From M269 sp964625615 (GTDB lineage Bacteria > Pseudomonadota > Gammaproteobacteria > Enterobacterales > Alteromonadaceae), in the NCBI GenBank assembly GCA_964625615.1, contig CAZVDU010000004.1:1-64000 (forward strand): a stretch of DNA of 64,000 bases, given 5' to 3'. A model generated the notes under the pieces. The model ran no database searches, was not told the origin of the DNA, and saw only the letters and a list, made by a program, of their open reading frames with translations. Position 1 is the stretch's first letter, and each line of letters starts with the position of its first letter. The translations under genes were made by a program, and so were the position numbers. Below are positions 15,762 to 24,711 of the stretch, one piece after another.

Positions 15762-17024
15762 CTACTCTACAATCCTACTGACAAAAGCATTCACCTTTAA
15801 ATTAAGAGATTCAAACTCATCTAACAAGCGCTGATAGGACTCATGAAAGTCACCTGTCTTCTGCTTTTGCACTGAAATCGCAGACTCAATATTAGACGCT
15901 GATTGATTAACTTCGGTCAAAGAGATGCCGAAGGAGTTGATAGTTTGCTCAATACTCTCTGACACCTTATTAATCATAGCTGTCATTTCATGCACTGTGT
16001 GTGTTGAATTCGAGGTTTCGGTCGACAATGCCTTAACTTCGTCAGCAACAACCGCAAAGCCTCGACCAACTTCTCCGGCACGAGCAGCTTCGATGGCTGC
16101 ATTTAATGCTAATAAGTTCGTATTACTGGCAATATTAGAAATAGATGTCGCGACTTCTTCAATGTTGCCCGTTGTAGACTTTAACGACTCAGAATTCTCC
16201 GTAATCGAGTCCAGTTGTTCCACAGATTGATTAATATGTTCTTGGCTAGTGCTACATTGTGTCTCAATATCAACAGTAGATGATTGCAATGCTTTCGATG
16301 AATCGGCTATATCATTTAGTGCACCTTTGATAGTAGTCAATGCCCCTTTGACGTCTTTATCAAAAATCTCAGCCAGTTTTTCGCGATTAGCAATATTATC
16401 AAAATAGTTAAAAGCAAAATTAACCTGTTTACCAATAAAGGTGGTCATCTTCAAGGTCATTTCATCAATATCGGTGGCATCATAGCTGAAGAATTCAAAA
16501 CCAATACGCACTGTAGAGCCATCGTTGCCTATAACAGGGAAGGCGAAACAACCTTTGATACCCGTCTCTCTAGCAACACCAGCACGCAAGAACTCTTTCG
16601 ATTGAGTTACATCACGAATAGTTACAGGTTGTTTTGACGACATAACCTTGCCAATAAGCCCTTTACCAAAAACAAATATTAGTTCTTTAGAGGCCTGCTT
16701 GAATACATCTATTTGACGTGGTTGGACGTCAGGTGCAACAAACCAGATATTGGTTGCTTTCGCAATTGCAGGACTAACAGTGTAATCAGCAATATAGGCA
16801 TGACCAATCGGCCATTTTGTGTACTCACAAATATGCTTTAAAGCTAATTGAATACACTCATTCAAATTATTAGAATTGGATGCAATTTCCCCTACTTCAC
16901 TCAAGAAGTTTATTAGGGACATAGCATTTTCAGAAGACTCCTTTTGCGCGCGCTCATCTGCCTGCTGCAACGCTCTTTCCATGGCTTCTTTATTTTTATT
17001 GTTATTAGATGAGAACCCGAACAA
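15762..17024 (-). CDS. Soluble methyl-accepting chemotaxis protein with GAF sensor domain
   Basis: This 420-residue protein has no signal peptide or membrane segment. A short charged N-terminus is followed by a GAF-like sensor (about 45-205; HICEYTKWPIGHAYIAD, GLIGKVMSSKQPVTIRDV, AFPVIGNDG). A compact chemoreceptor signalling hairpin occupies about 225-400 with the invariant tip NLLALNAAIEAARAGE and GRGFAVVADEVKALS. It should sit in the cytoplasm and feed the CheA/CheW array; the ligand is unknown, though GAF domains often bind small aromatics, haem or nucleotides. The signalling domain is short, so methylation helices may be reduced. It precedes the TPR pseudo-receiver on the same strand. 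Confidence 0.92.
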   Translation of the reverse strand: MFGFSSNNNKNKEAMERALQQADERAQKESSENAMSLINFLSEVGEIASNSNNLNECIQLALKHICEYTKWPIGHAYIADYTVSPAIAKATNIWFVAPDVQPRQIDVFKQASKELIFVFGKGLIGKVMSSKQPVTIRDVTQSKEFLRAGVARETGIKGCFAFPVIGNDGSTVRIGFEFFSYDATDIDEMTLKMTTFIGKQVNFAFNYFDNIANREKLAEIFDKDVKGALTTIKGALNDIADSSKALQSSTVDIETQCSTSQEHINQSVEQLDSITENSESLKSTTGNIEEVATSISNIASNTNLLALNAAIEAARAGEVGRGFAVVADEVKALSTETSNSTHTVHEMTAMINKVSESIEQTINSFGISLTEVNQSASNIESAISVQKQKTGDFHESYQRLLDEFESLNLKVNAFVSRIVE

Positions 17025-17395
17025 TTGAACCTCCTACTTTTTGGAAAACGAACCTAACACTTGCAATTTTTTACTGCAAGTTTCAAGCAGCTAACGCAGT
17101 AATTCATCTGTAATACCAACACCATTAGACAGGTTATCATACAACGAAAATTAAAATGTATTGAATCTAGTCGTGTTGTTGCGGATCTAACGAGCCCGTC
17201 TCGCGCCTTTTTTGTCTAACACCTAAATCCATTCAGTCGTAGAGCGGCACAACAACAAACCAACCCATATTATCCCCCTACAAATGAGTTCAAGCATCGT
17301 TATACCTTCCCTATCTGTCGTGAGTTGATCACTTATCCGATGGAATTGGTATAATATCAGCAACAACTTTACTATCGGCCTTTAACGCATAAAGC
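17025..17395. other. Divergent intergenic region with promoter and dispersed ATACCAA/TTGGTAT motifs
   Basis: This 371-bp gap separates the divergent chemoreceptor and the FFxDELYGPKDF-type gene. It contains ATACCAA at 17113-17119 and TTGGTAT at 17346-17352 in inverted orientation, and a TGTTGTTG / CAACAACA pair about 75 bases apart. A weak CGAG-loop-CTCG structure before TTTTTT sits at 17191-17213. No gene is seen. Confidence 0.5.
17350..17355 (+). promoter_or_regulatory. Extended -10 promoter element
   Basis: TATAAT at 17350-17355 is preceded by TGG, giving a consensus extended -10 (TGN-TATAAT), about 40 bases upstream of the ATG at 17396. A matching -35 (TTGATC) lies at a 19-base spacing, which an extended -10 tolerates. 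Confidence 0.5.
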
Positions 17396-18112
17396 ATGAA
17401 TTCATTACTTGATCGCATTATTGAGCACTTACATAAGACATCTGAATTACATTCTGCTATAAAAAATCAGCAACTAACTCACTCTTTGAAAACATTGCAA
17501 GGGTGGCAGTGCCAAAGACTGATTGCTACTTATAAAACGTTTTTATCCAATAAAAAGTTTAATCCAGCAATGATGTTTTTCATTGATGAGCTTTATGGCC
17601 CTAAAGACTTTAGTCAGCGCGACGACGATATTGCACGTATTGTACCGAAAATGTCTAAAATCCTACCTGAAAAGGCAATGCAATCGCTTGAAAAAGCGCT
17701 TCACCTTAATAGCCTATCCTTGCAACTTGATTACCTCTTGTTAGCACAATTGGATGACATCAACCTCATTGATAGTCAGCATTATTCAGAGGCGTACCGT
17801 AAATGTAATAACCCTAATGAGCGAACTCAGCAAATAGACTTTATAGCAGCTTTAGGCAACGACCTAGCAGACGTAACGAATATCATGGGTATAGGGATGT
17901 TACTCAAGATGTCGAGAAAACCGGCTCAACTTGCTGGCTTTTTAGCCTTACATGAATTCCTTGAAAAGGGGTTTAATGCTTTTAAGAAAATTGGCAAAGT
18001 TGAGGATTTCATTAACCCCATCGTTGAAACAGAAAGGGATATCATGAATAAACTATTCAATGGCACAACTGTGCTACCCGATATTGGAAATGAATGCATT
18101 GAAAAAAGATAA
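17396..18112 (+). CDS. Conserved hypothetical protein with FF-DELYGPKDFSQRD motif
   Basis: This 238-residue soluble, mostly helical protein has an N-terminal QCQRLIATYKTFLSNKKFNPAMMFFIDELYGPKDFSQRDDDI segment characteristic of an uncharacterised gammaproteobacterial family. A four-helix-like remainder ends in a FLEKGFNAFKKIGKVEDF region. No catalytic motif or known domain can be named. It overlaps the downstream thioesterase start by about 23 bases, so the two are probably cotranscribed and coupled. A well-formed extended -10 promoter lies just upstream. Confidence 0.75.
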   Translation: MNSLLDRIIEHLHKTSELHSAIKNQQLTHSLKTLQGWQCQRLIATYKTFLSNKKFNPAMMFFIDELYGPKDFSQRDDDIARIVPKMSKILPEKAMQSLEKALHLNSLSLQLDYLLLAQLDDINLIDSQHYSEAYRKCNNPNERTQQIDFIAALGNDLADVTNIMGIGMLLKMSRKPAQLAGFLALHEFLEKGFNAFKKIGKVEDFINPIVETERDIMNKLFNGTTVLPDIGNECIEKR

Positions 18113-18569
18113 TTTACCTTGGCTCCTACCTTCACCCCACATTATAGAATGGCACATTAATCAGGAGCACATCGACCATTATCACCACGTCAACAATGTC
18201 GAATATGTTAAACAACTTGAAGTCACTGCATGGCATCACTCGAATGCGCTCGGCTTAACAATCGAACAATATCAATCGCTTGACCGTGGCATGGCAATAT
18301 CTCGACATGAAATAGATTATCTTGCCTCTGCCGTAGAGGGCGACACCGTATTTTGTGCTACTTGGTTGGTCGACTGCGATAGGCGCTTGAAGTTAGCGCG
18401 ACAATTTCAATTTATTCGTGCGAGTGATGGGGCAACGCTACTTAAAGCTCGGACCGAGTTTGTGTGCATTGCGCTCTCGTCTGGTAAACCTAAACGTATG
18501 CCTGCTATTTTCTCAGACACATATGGCAATGCCATGGTCAAAAAGGTAGCTGAGTTATTTCAACCATAG
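18090..18569 (+). CDS. Hotdog-fold acyl-CoA thioesterase (4HBT/YbgC-like)
   Basis: This 159-residue protein has the 4-hydroxybenzoyl-CoA-thioesterase pattern: IIEWHINQEHIDHYHHVNNVEYVKQLE (Asp/His/Asn-rich active-site helix region), then RHEIDYLASAVEGDTVFCATWL and a C-terminal strand ATLLKARTEFVCIAL. It should hydrolyse acyl-CoA or acyl-ACP thioesters in the cytosol; the chain-length preference is unknown. ATG at 18090 is taken as the start because the homologous region begins soon after it; an upstream ATG at 18060 is possible. It overlaps the preceding hypothetical gene. A strong rho-independent terminator follows at 18580-18605. Confidence 0.85.
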   Translation: MNALKKDNLPWLLPSPHIIEWHINQEHIDHYHHVNNVEYVKQLEVTAWHHSNALGLTIEQYQSLDRGMAISRHEIDYLASAVEGDTVFCATWLVDCDRRLKLARQFQFIRASDGATLLKARTEFVCIALSSGKPKRMPAIFSDTYGNAMVKKVAELFQP

Positions 18570-18579
18570 ATAGGATCAA

Positions 18580-18605
18580 AAAAGGAGAACTTACGTCCTC
18601 CTTTT
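18580..18605 (+). terminator. Rho-independent terminator
   Basis: AAAAGGAG (18580-18587) pairs with CTCCTTTT (18598-18605), loop of 10 bases, ending in a T-run. It lies directly after the thioesterase stop and between convergent genes; the A-rich left arm lets it act on both strands. Confidence 0.8.
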
Positions 18606-18631
18606 ATAAAAATAGCGCTCGCTAACGTTTC

Positions 18632-19417
18632 CTAAAGCAAATAATCATTGGGCAACCAACCACCTGTTGCTTGCAAAGGAACAAGAGTATCTCTTCCTGT
18701 AACCCATATAGCTGCCGCAAATTTTTCAGCCTTCTGGCTCTTACTTTTAAGTGGCTTTTTCCAATCAAATGACCATGTGCCCGGGTTATCAACGCTCACA
18801 GGAATAACTTGATGATGCAAAACCACGAAGTCCTCTTCCAATGTACGACGCCTATTCTCACCTCTTTGTACATGTGTTGTTAAACCATTTCCTAAAACAG
18901 CAACATGTAGTAGTAATCTGGGGTCATCGCTTGGGAATTCAGCAACAATACGATCTTCTGTTATCTCTGCTTTAAGTACACCAGCATTCGCATCACCACT
19001 AGGTAACTGCCCTTGACGTCGGAACCAACCTCTCCACTCACTACCATTAACTAAGAAGCCGGGTGTATAAACTGAACGTGTGAGTCCCTGTTGACGGAAA
19101 CGTCTTTGTCGATTACTAAAGTCAGCACTGGCAAAAGGGTCTTTCCAACCAATGTAATCCCAATAATCCACATGAAAAGCAACGGGAACAACAGAGTTCC
19201 ACAATTCACTTCTGCCTTCAAAGGTGTTTAACCATTTTTCTGCCGGTGGACAGCTACTACAACCTTGGGAGGAGTATAATTCTAGCAGTCTTGTTTGCGC
19301 TTCACCGCTTTTTAACACAACTGTATCGCCATTTAGTGTGCTGTCTCCACTTGCAGCATAAGAAACACCCAAGCTTAAAAGCGACAATAAAGTGGCTGTC
19401 AGTAACTTCTTCAACAT
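18632..19417 (-). CDS. DUF1223 periplasmic thioredoxin-like protein
   Basis: This 261-residue protein has a Sec signal peptide (cleavage near SYA-AS, residues 21-22) and the DUF1223 signature LLELYSSQGCSSCPPAEKWL with CxxC cysteines C53 and C56. Further family motifs are VAFHVDYWDYIGWKDPFA and TPGFLVNGSEWRGW. The fold is thioredoxin-like and the location is periplasmic. A redox role is inferred from the vicinal cysteines; the partner is unknown. It is transcribed alone and convergent with the thioesterase. A divergent TPR-retropepsin gene follows after a 221-bp gap. Confidence 0.88.
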   Translation of the reverse strand: MLKKLLTATLLSLLSLGVSYAASGDSTLNGDTVVLKSGEAQTRLLELYSSQGCSSCPPAEKWLNTFEGRSELWNSVVPVAFHVDYWDYIGWKDPFASADFSNRQRRFRQQGLTRSVYTPGFLVNGSEWRGWFRRQGQLPSGDANAGVLKAEITEDRIVAEFPSDDPRLLLHVAVLGNGLTTHVQRGENRRRTLEEDFVVLHHQVIPVSVDNPGTWSFDWKKPLKSKSQKAEKFAAAIWVTGRDTLVPLQATGGWLPNDYLL

Positions 19418-19638
19418 ATCTAACCCTCAACCCCGTTCAGCGTGCTCAACACAGAACTGCTACATTAATGCCACCAATCTAGACAGCCTGCATCACAAGA
19501 CTATCACGCAAAACTCACCAAATACTCATAATAGATAAATCGACGAAAAAGCTTGTATCGCAGTGACGACAGGCGCTAAGGTAGAAGTTTGACCTTTTTT
19601 ATAAAATACGACGAGCTAAAGCAACGGAACCATTTAAA

Positions 19639-20820
19639 ATGACAAAACTATTGCTAGCACTCACCAGTTTATTGTTACTTGCATCCGTTGGATTGAACAT
19701 CTACTTGCTCAAAGGCCACATAGAACAAATTGAAACCCCTGAAAGTGTAGAGATAAGTAAACCTGATATTCAGCCGAAAGAAGAAGAAAAGCAGACTCGC
19801 TCTGACATTTTTATAAGCGCACAGCAACATTTCGAACAGCACGACTTTATACAAGCCATCGACGCCTACGAACAACTGGTTAAAACCTCGACAACTGATG
19901 AAGCGAAATCACTTAAAGCACTTTGGCTTGAGCAAGCTAATAGCTGGCTATCTAACGGCAATATCGCTCTTCTCAAGGTACTTGAGCAACTCTTTTTAAA
20001 ACGCTTCCCCGATGATTTTGATTTCTTATTACTCGAAGGTGATCGCTTATCACGAACAGAATCTTTACTCAGTGGAGCTATCGCCTATTACGAATTGCAA
20101 AGCCGTCCCATCAATGACCAAGAGTACGAGCACGTTAGTGAGCGAATTAGTGAGGTTACGTTACCTAACCTTGAGAAATTGATGCAGTCAGAAGCCTGGG
20201 ATATTGTCGAGCGTTTCGCAGAACCACTTTTACAATTCGAACCCGACAACGAACGCTTTTTATTAATATTGGCAGAAGCATACGCACAACGACAAGAAGC
20301 ATCATTGATGGAACAAACGTTTAGTCGAGTAACTTATCGTGAAGATTTAGACGACGAATTTAAACGTATTAGAAGCTTAATACGATACAGAACACTTGTA
20401 AAACCTATAGAAAGCGAGCCAAGAGAAAACACAAATCGCGGCATTGCTTTAGTCCAAACAGGTAGTCACTATATTGTTAGAGCTTTTTTAGATAATCGTT
20501 CTGAGCTCGATTTGCTCATAGATACTGGCGCTTCAACAACAGCCATCTCACAACAACGATTTAGGCGACTCTACAAAAAGCACCGCCCAGAACTTATCGG
20601 AAGATTCCCTATAAATACTGCCAATGGTCAAGTGAATGCGCCTATATTTAGATTCTCTAGCCTCACAATCGATAAATTTCAGGTTAACAACTTCGCTATT
20701 ATCGTTCTCCCGGACAGAAGCAACTTAGATTCAGACGGCTTACTTGGTATGAACTTCCTGCGTCACTATGATTTTAGAATCGATCAACGTTCCAGTGAGC
20801 TTTTTTTACAAAAGCGATAG
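19639..20820 (+). CDS. Membrane-anchored TPR / retropepsin-like aspartic protease
   Basis: This 393-residue protein has an N-terminal transmembrane anchor (residues 4-24). A charged linker leads into a TPR-like helical region (about 55-240), followed by a retropepsin-type clan AA aspartic protease domain (about 268-393). The catalytic motif is LLIDTGASTTAIS (D295-T-G-A) and the family's second hallmark is DGLLGMNFLRHYDFRID. One catalytic Asp per chain implies a homodimeric active site, as in retropepsins. The topology puts protease and TPRs in the periplasm. Substrates are unknown. It is transcribed alone; the ATG has ACGGAA upstream. Confidence 0.85.
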   Translation: MTKLLLALTSLLLLASVGLNIYLLKGHIEQIETPESVEISKPDIQPKEEEKQTRSDIFISAQQHFEQHDFIQAIDAYEQLVKTSTTDEAKSLKALWLEQANSWLSNGNIALLKVLEQLFLKRFPDDFDFLLLEGDRLSRTESLLSGAIAYYELQSRPINDQEYEHVSERISEVTLPNLEKLMQSEAWDIVERFAEPLLQFEPDNERFLLILAEAYAQRQEASLMEQTFSRVTYREDLDDEFKRIRSLIRYRTLVKPIESEPRENTNRGIALVQTGSHYIVRAFLDNRSELDLLIDTGASTTAISQQRFRRLYKKHRPELIGRFPINTANGQVNAPIFRFSSLTIDKFQVNNFAIIVLPDRSNLDSDGLLGMNFLRHYDFRIDQRSSELFLQKR

Positions 20821-20935
20821 AGCTTATCATTAAAAAGTACTCCCTAATCAATACATTAAGGCATACTCAAGTTTTCCATATTCAAACGAACTGTAGCAAG
20901 GTTAAATACGAAAAGATAAGCACACTGTATTCGCA

Positions 20936-21256
20936 TCAAGTATTTAATGTATCCAAGAACTGATTAACGTAAACAGCAAAAGCGTGCAGGCCATATACCG
21001 AATAAATCAAAAGAGCAGAATAGGGAATTAACAGTAATAAACCGACTAAATGCAATTCCTCATCTTTTGTGTGCCTGCCAGGAAGTATAAACTTTTTACC
21101 ACTCAATCCTATACTGATTCTGTTCAGGATAAAATGATAAAAAAATGCAAACCAAATGAAGCTTACCATGGCCGCCTCTGGTCGCATTAGCGCGAATATA
21201 ATGCAGAGGGCTAATAATACCCAATGAAAGCCCGGATAGGGTTTAAAAGGCAACAT
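20936..21256 (-). CDS. Small integral membrane protein, function unknown
   Basis: This 106-residue protein has three predicted membrane segments (WVLLALCIIFALM, MVSFIWFAFFYHFIL, LVGLLLLIPYSALLIYSVYG). A short basic loop GKKFILPGRHTKDEELH sits between the second and third. No family is recognised. The ATG at 21256 follows an AAAGAGGAATTAG stretch with a good ribosome site. It lies 128 bp downstream of the MFS gene on the same strand and could be the last cistron of the prmB-aroC-MFS unit or stand alone. Confidence 0.65.
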   Translation of the reverse strand: MLPFKPYPGFHWVLLALCIIFALMRPEAAMVSFIWFAFFYHFILNRISIGLSGKKFILPGRHTKDEELHLVGLLLLIPYSALLIYSVYGLHAFAVYVNQFLDTLNT

Positions 21257-21383
21257 TCTAATTCCTCTTTTTCATGAGACAATTTAGTATCCGGAAAAAC
21301 GCTGTCTTCCAAGCAAAGCTTTTTAAGCTTTGGTGTTTAGTACGACGATGAGCCATTTAATAGTAATCAATTTAGTATTTAAG

Positions 21384-22535
21384 CTATTCGATTCTAGATC
21401 TCGGAATAATCCACAAAATAAAGGCAGAAGCGAGCGCGGCACAGGTTGAGAAAATGTAGGTGTTGTATGCCCCCTCTCCCTGCATCCAAATTTGTCCTGC
21501 CGTTAAGTTACCTATTGCCCCACCGACTCCAAAAGACACGCTGGTATATAATGCTTGTCCTCGGGTTTGATAATTGCCAGTAAAGTAATGGTGAATAAAG
21601 TGTATCGATGCAGCATGCGTTAACCCAAAACTCAATGCATGGATTAATTGGCTCAGTATTAACAGCTCAAGTACACCTGCTTGGCTTGCTAATAGCCACC
21701 AGCGCAGAGCAGTCATAAGAAGGCAACATAGGATGACGCGTTTAACACCAAATCGATGAATGAGTTTGCCTGCGTAGATGAAAATAACCACTTCAGCTGC
21801 GACTCCCAATGCCACTAGCCATCCAGTCTGTTGGCCTGAGTAGCCTATATCTCGCATATAAAGTGCAAAAAAACTGTAAAACGGACCAAAGCTTACCTGC
21901 AATAGAATGGCGGACAACATGAACGCTAAAAATGGCCAAGCGAAGATCATCTTCCACATTGATGGGCTGCTCGACGTTTTAAGATTCTCAACGTTGACTT
22001 CTTTGACGAGCATTGTGCTAACAAATAACCCCAACAAGATAACACTGCATAGATAAAGCAATGCGTTGGGCCCTTGCCAATCAATGGTTAATCCAGCAAT
22101 AACGCTAAACAAGATATAACCAACACTTCCCCACAACCGAATGCGGCTATATCGAGCCGGATTACCCGTAATATTATTGAGAGTAATAACTTCAATTTGT
22201 GGCAGGATAGCGGTCCAAAAAAGCATAAACAAAGAGAAGGCGAGCGTTAAAGACCAAAACCCATAAGACACATAAACAACGGCAAAACCGGCGAATGTTA
22301 AGAAGCTGCCGATTTGAAGTACGCGCAGATTCTTTCCTGTCCGATCAGCAAGAAATGCCCATAGATTCGGTCCAAGGATTCGAGTGATTGTTACGAGGCC
22401 GAGCAACTGACCAATCTGAACAGAAGTGAGCCCACGACTATCGAGAAAAACACCCATAAAAGGGACCAAAGCCCCTAACATGGCAAAATAGAAGAGATAG
22501 CTCAATCCCATAATGAAGATTTGCTTATCTCTCAT
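21384..22535 (-). CDS. MFS transporter (HcaT / 3-phenylpropionate-permease-like)
   Basis: This 383-residue protein has 12 membrane segments. The N-terminus YLFYFAMLGALVPFMGVFLD and the loop ILGPNLWAFLADRTGKNLR are typical of the MFS_1-like/LacY-HcaT subgroup of proton symporters. SRIRLWGSVGYILFS is another subgroup marker. Substrate is unknown. It begins 6 bases after the aroC stop, so it is probably the third gene of a prmB-aroC-MFS operon; this linkage recurs in marine gammaproteobacteria. A symbol is not given because specificity for phenylpropionate is not supported. Confidence 0.87.
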   Translation of the reverse strand: MRDKQIFIMGLSYLFYFAMLGALVPFMGVFLDSRGLTSVQIGQLLGLVTITRILGPNLWAFLADRTGKNLRVLQIGSFLTFAGFAVVYVSYGFWSLTLAFSLFMLFWTAILPQIEVITLNNITGNPARYSRIRLWGSVGYILFSVIAGLTIDWQGPNALLYLCSVILLGLFVSTMLVKEVNVENLKTSSSPSMWKMIFAWPFLAFMLSAILLQVSFGPFYSFFALYMRDIGYSGQQTGWLVALGVAAEVVIFIYAGKLIHRFGVKRVILCCLLMTALRWWLLASQAGVLELLILSQLIHALSFGLTHAASIHFIHHYFTGNYQTRGQALYTSVSFGVGGAIGNLTAGQIWMQGEGAYNTYIFSTCAALASAFILWIIPRSRIE

Positions 22536-22541
22536 TATTGG

Positions 22542-23648
22542 TTAACTCTCTGATAGCTGTCCCGGTATCACAGGCGTTGTAGAATTCACCTGTGCGTTTT
22601 GCGCTCTATGACGAAGCACATGGTCCATCACAACGATAGCCATCATCGCTTCAGCAATAGGCACCGCTCTTATACCTACACAAGGGTCATGGCGCCCTTT
22701 AGTGACAACTTCTGCCGACTGCCCATGAATATCAATCGTTTCTCCAGGCACGCTAATACTTGACGTTGGCTTTAAAGCCATATGCACAACTAAATCTTGT
22801 CCGGTTGAAATCCCCCCTAAGACACCACCAGAGCGATTAGTTCTGAAACCTTCCGGTGTCAGTGCATCCCTATGTTCACTGCCTTTTTGTTCAACCACAT
22901 CGAAACCGTCACCCACTTCAACACCTTTGACAGCGTTAATTCCCATCATTGCATGAGCAAGATCGGCATCTAGGCGATCAAACACAGGTTCACCTAATCC
23001 GACAGGCATATTTGTAGCTACTACGGACACTTTAGCACCTACTGAATCACCTTCTTTTTTAAGGTCGCGCATATATTGATCGAGATCTTCTACCTTATCG
23101 GTATCAGGGAAGAAAAACGCATTATCATTTACAATGTCTAAGTCCACATTTTCTGCTTTGATAGGGCCAAGCTGCGACAAATAACCGCGTATTTGGATAC
23201 CGTAATTTTCAAGTAAATATTTCTTAGCTATGGCTCCAGCCGCCACCCTAACGGCAGTTTCCCTGGCAGATGAGCGCCCTCCACCACGATAATCTCTCTG
23301 GCCGAACTTTTGTTGGTAAGTATAATCCGCGTGTCCCGGACGAAAAATATCCTTTATTTTAGAGTAATCTTTAGAACGCTGATCCGTATTCTCTATGACT
23401 AAGCCTATTGAAGTACCTGTAGTTTGGCCTTCAAAAACACCAGATAGAATCTTCACTTCATCCGCTTCTCTGCGTGCGGTTGTATAGCGGGATGTGCCTG
23501 GTTTACGTCGATCGAGGTCGATTTGCATATCGCCTTCATTAATCGCTAATCCAGGGGGGCAACCATCTATAACACCGCCAATAGCTGGTCCGTGGCTCTC
23601 ACCAAAAGTGGTTACTGTAAAAAATTTTCCGAAAGTATTTCCAGGCAT
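22542..23648 (-). CDS. aroC: Chorismate synthase
   Basis: AroC converts 5-enolpyruvylshikimate-3-phosphate to chorismate with reduced FMN, the last common step of aromatic amino acid biosynthesis. The 368-residue sequence shows all family signatures: GESHGPAIGGVIDGCPPG, GRSSARETAVRVAAGAIA, RTNRSGGVLGGISTGQD and GRHDPCVGIRAVPIAEAM. It starts 15 bases after prmB ends and is followed 6 bases later by the MFS gene. The prmB-aroC order is conserved in gammaproteobacteria. Confidence 0.98.
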   Translation of the reverse strand: MPGNTFGKFFTVTTFGESHGPAIGGVIDGCPPGLAINEGDMQIDLDRRKPGTSRYTTARREADEVKILSGVFEGQTTGTSIGLVIENTDQRSKDYSKIKDIFRPGHADYTYQQKFGQRDYRGGGRSSARETAVRVAAGAIAKKYLLENYGIQIRGYLSQLGPIKAENVDLDIVNDNAFFFPDTDKVEDLDQYMRDLKKEGDSVGAKVSVVATNMPVGLGEPVFDRLDADLAHAMMGINAVKGVEVGDGFDVVEQKGSEHRDALTPEGFRTNRSGGVLGGISTGQDLVVHMALKPTSSISVPGETIDIHGQSAEVVTKGRHDPCVGIRAVPIAEAMMAIVVMDHVLRHRAQNAQVNSTTPVIPGQLSES

Positions 23649-23663
23649 AAAGATGTTCTTAAT

Positions 23664-24581
23664 TTAATGAGAATTAACGGCGAGTAAATCTCGCTTGTTG
23701 ATTGCGAATAGTCCCTGTCCACCCATATCTAATTCGACCCATTGGAGGTTAAGTTCAGGGAATTCAGCTTGCATATGCACTTGGCTGTTGCCGACTTCTA
23801 CAAACAACCAGCCATTCTCAGAAAGATGCATGGGCGCCTGTTGTAAAATCGTTCGAACTAAATCCAGTCCATCATTGCCGGCAGCTAGACCTAACTCAGG
23901 TTCATGCTTGAATTCGTCCGGTAAGTCTTCCATATCTTCTTGATCAACGTAAGGTGGATTACAGATAATGAGATCGTATTCGTGACCAGCTAGGTTGGAG
24001 AACAAATCACTCTGAATAGGCCATACACGATCATCAACATGATGCTGATAAATATTCGTTTCTGCAACGGTTAGGGCATCGCTGCTAATATCAACCGCAT
24101 CGACTTGTGCATCCTCGAACAACGTCGCTAAGGCAATGGCAATACAGCCACTCCCTGTGCACATATCAAGAATATGAGAAGGTTCAGACTGAATCCATGG
24201 CTCAAAACTCCCCTTGATAAGCTCAGCAAAAGGCGAACGAGGTATAAGTACACGTTCATCTACATAAAACGGCATATCACAGAACCATGCCTGATTAATC
24301 AAATAAGGAACAGGAATACGTTGCTCAATACGTCGCTTTAGGAAGTCACAAACCATTGACTTTTCATCACTGGTTAAACGTGCCTGATAGATGCTTTCCG
24401 GCATATCAAAAGGCAAATTTAACAGAGGAAGAATAAGGCTAGTCGCTTCATCCCAAGGGTTGTCTGTACCATGCCCAAAATGTAGCTCAGAAGCCGCCAA
24501 TGAAGTCGTTGCCCAACGCAGCATATCTAATAGAGTATGCAGTTCGTTTTGTGCTTGAGAATAATTGATATCGTTGCCCAT
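23664..24581 (-). CDS. prmB: 50S ribosomal protein L3 N5-glutamine methyltransferase
   Basis: PrmB methylates a glutamine of ribosomal protein L3. The 305-residue protein shows an N-terminal helical domain (LHTLLDMLRWATTSLAASELHFGHGTDNPWDEA, distinctive of PrmB rather than PrmC). The SAM-binding region is LDMCTGSGCIAIALA, and the catalytic NPPY motif is in LIICNPPYVDQEDM. It is the first gene of the prmB-aroC-MFS operon and divergent from smrB, the same pairing as in E. coli. Confidence 0.96.
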   Translation of the reverse strand: MGNDINYSQAQNELHTLLDMLRWATTSLAASELHFGHGTDNPWDEATSLILPLLNLPFDMPESIYQARLTSDEKSMVCDFLKRRIEQRIPVPYLINQAWFCDMPFYVDERVLIPRSPFAELIKGSFEPWIQSEPSHILDMCTGSGCIAIALATLFEDAQVDAVDISSDALTVAETNIYQHHVDDRVWPIQSDLFSNLAGHEYDLIICNPPYVDQEDMEDLPDEFKHEPELGLAAGNDGLDLVRTILQQAPMHLSENGWLFVEVGNSQVHMQAEFPELNLQWVELDMGGQGLFAINKRDLLAVNSH

Positions 24582-24711
24582 TGTGTGTTTTTATTTCACC
24601 TAATCGTTAGTTGGCTTATCTCGCCGTGGTCGCCTTTTGCTGCTTTTTTTCTGATAAACTAGCCTAAATATAGCCCTTTACTCGAATACTAAGCACAAAA
24701 ACACAGACATA

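Noticed and set aside
17191..17213. CGAG-loop-CTCG followed by TTTTTT as a terminator
   Set aside because: The stem is only 4 bp and no plus-strand gene precedes it.
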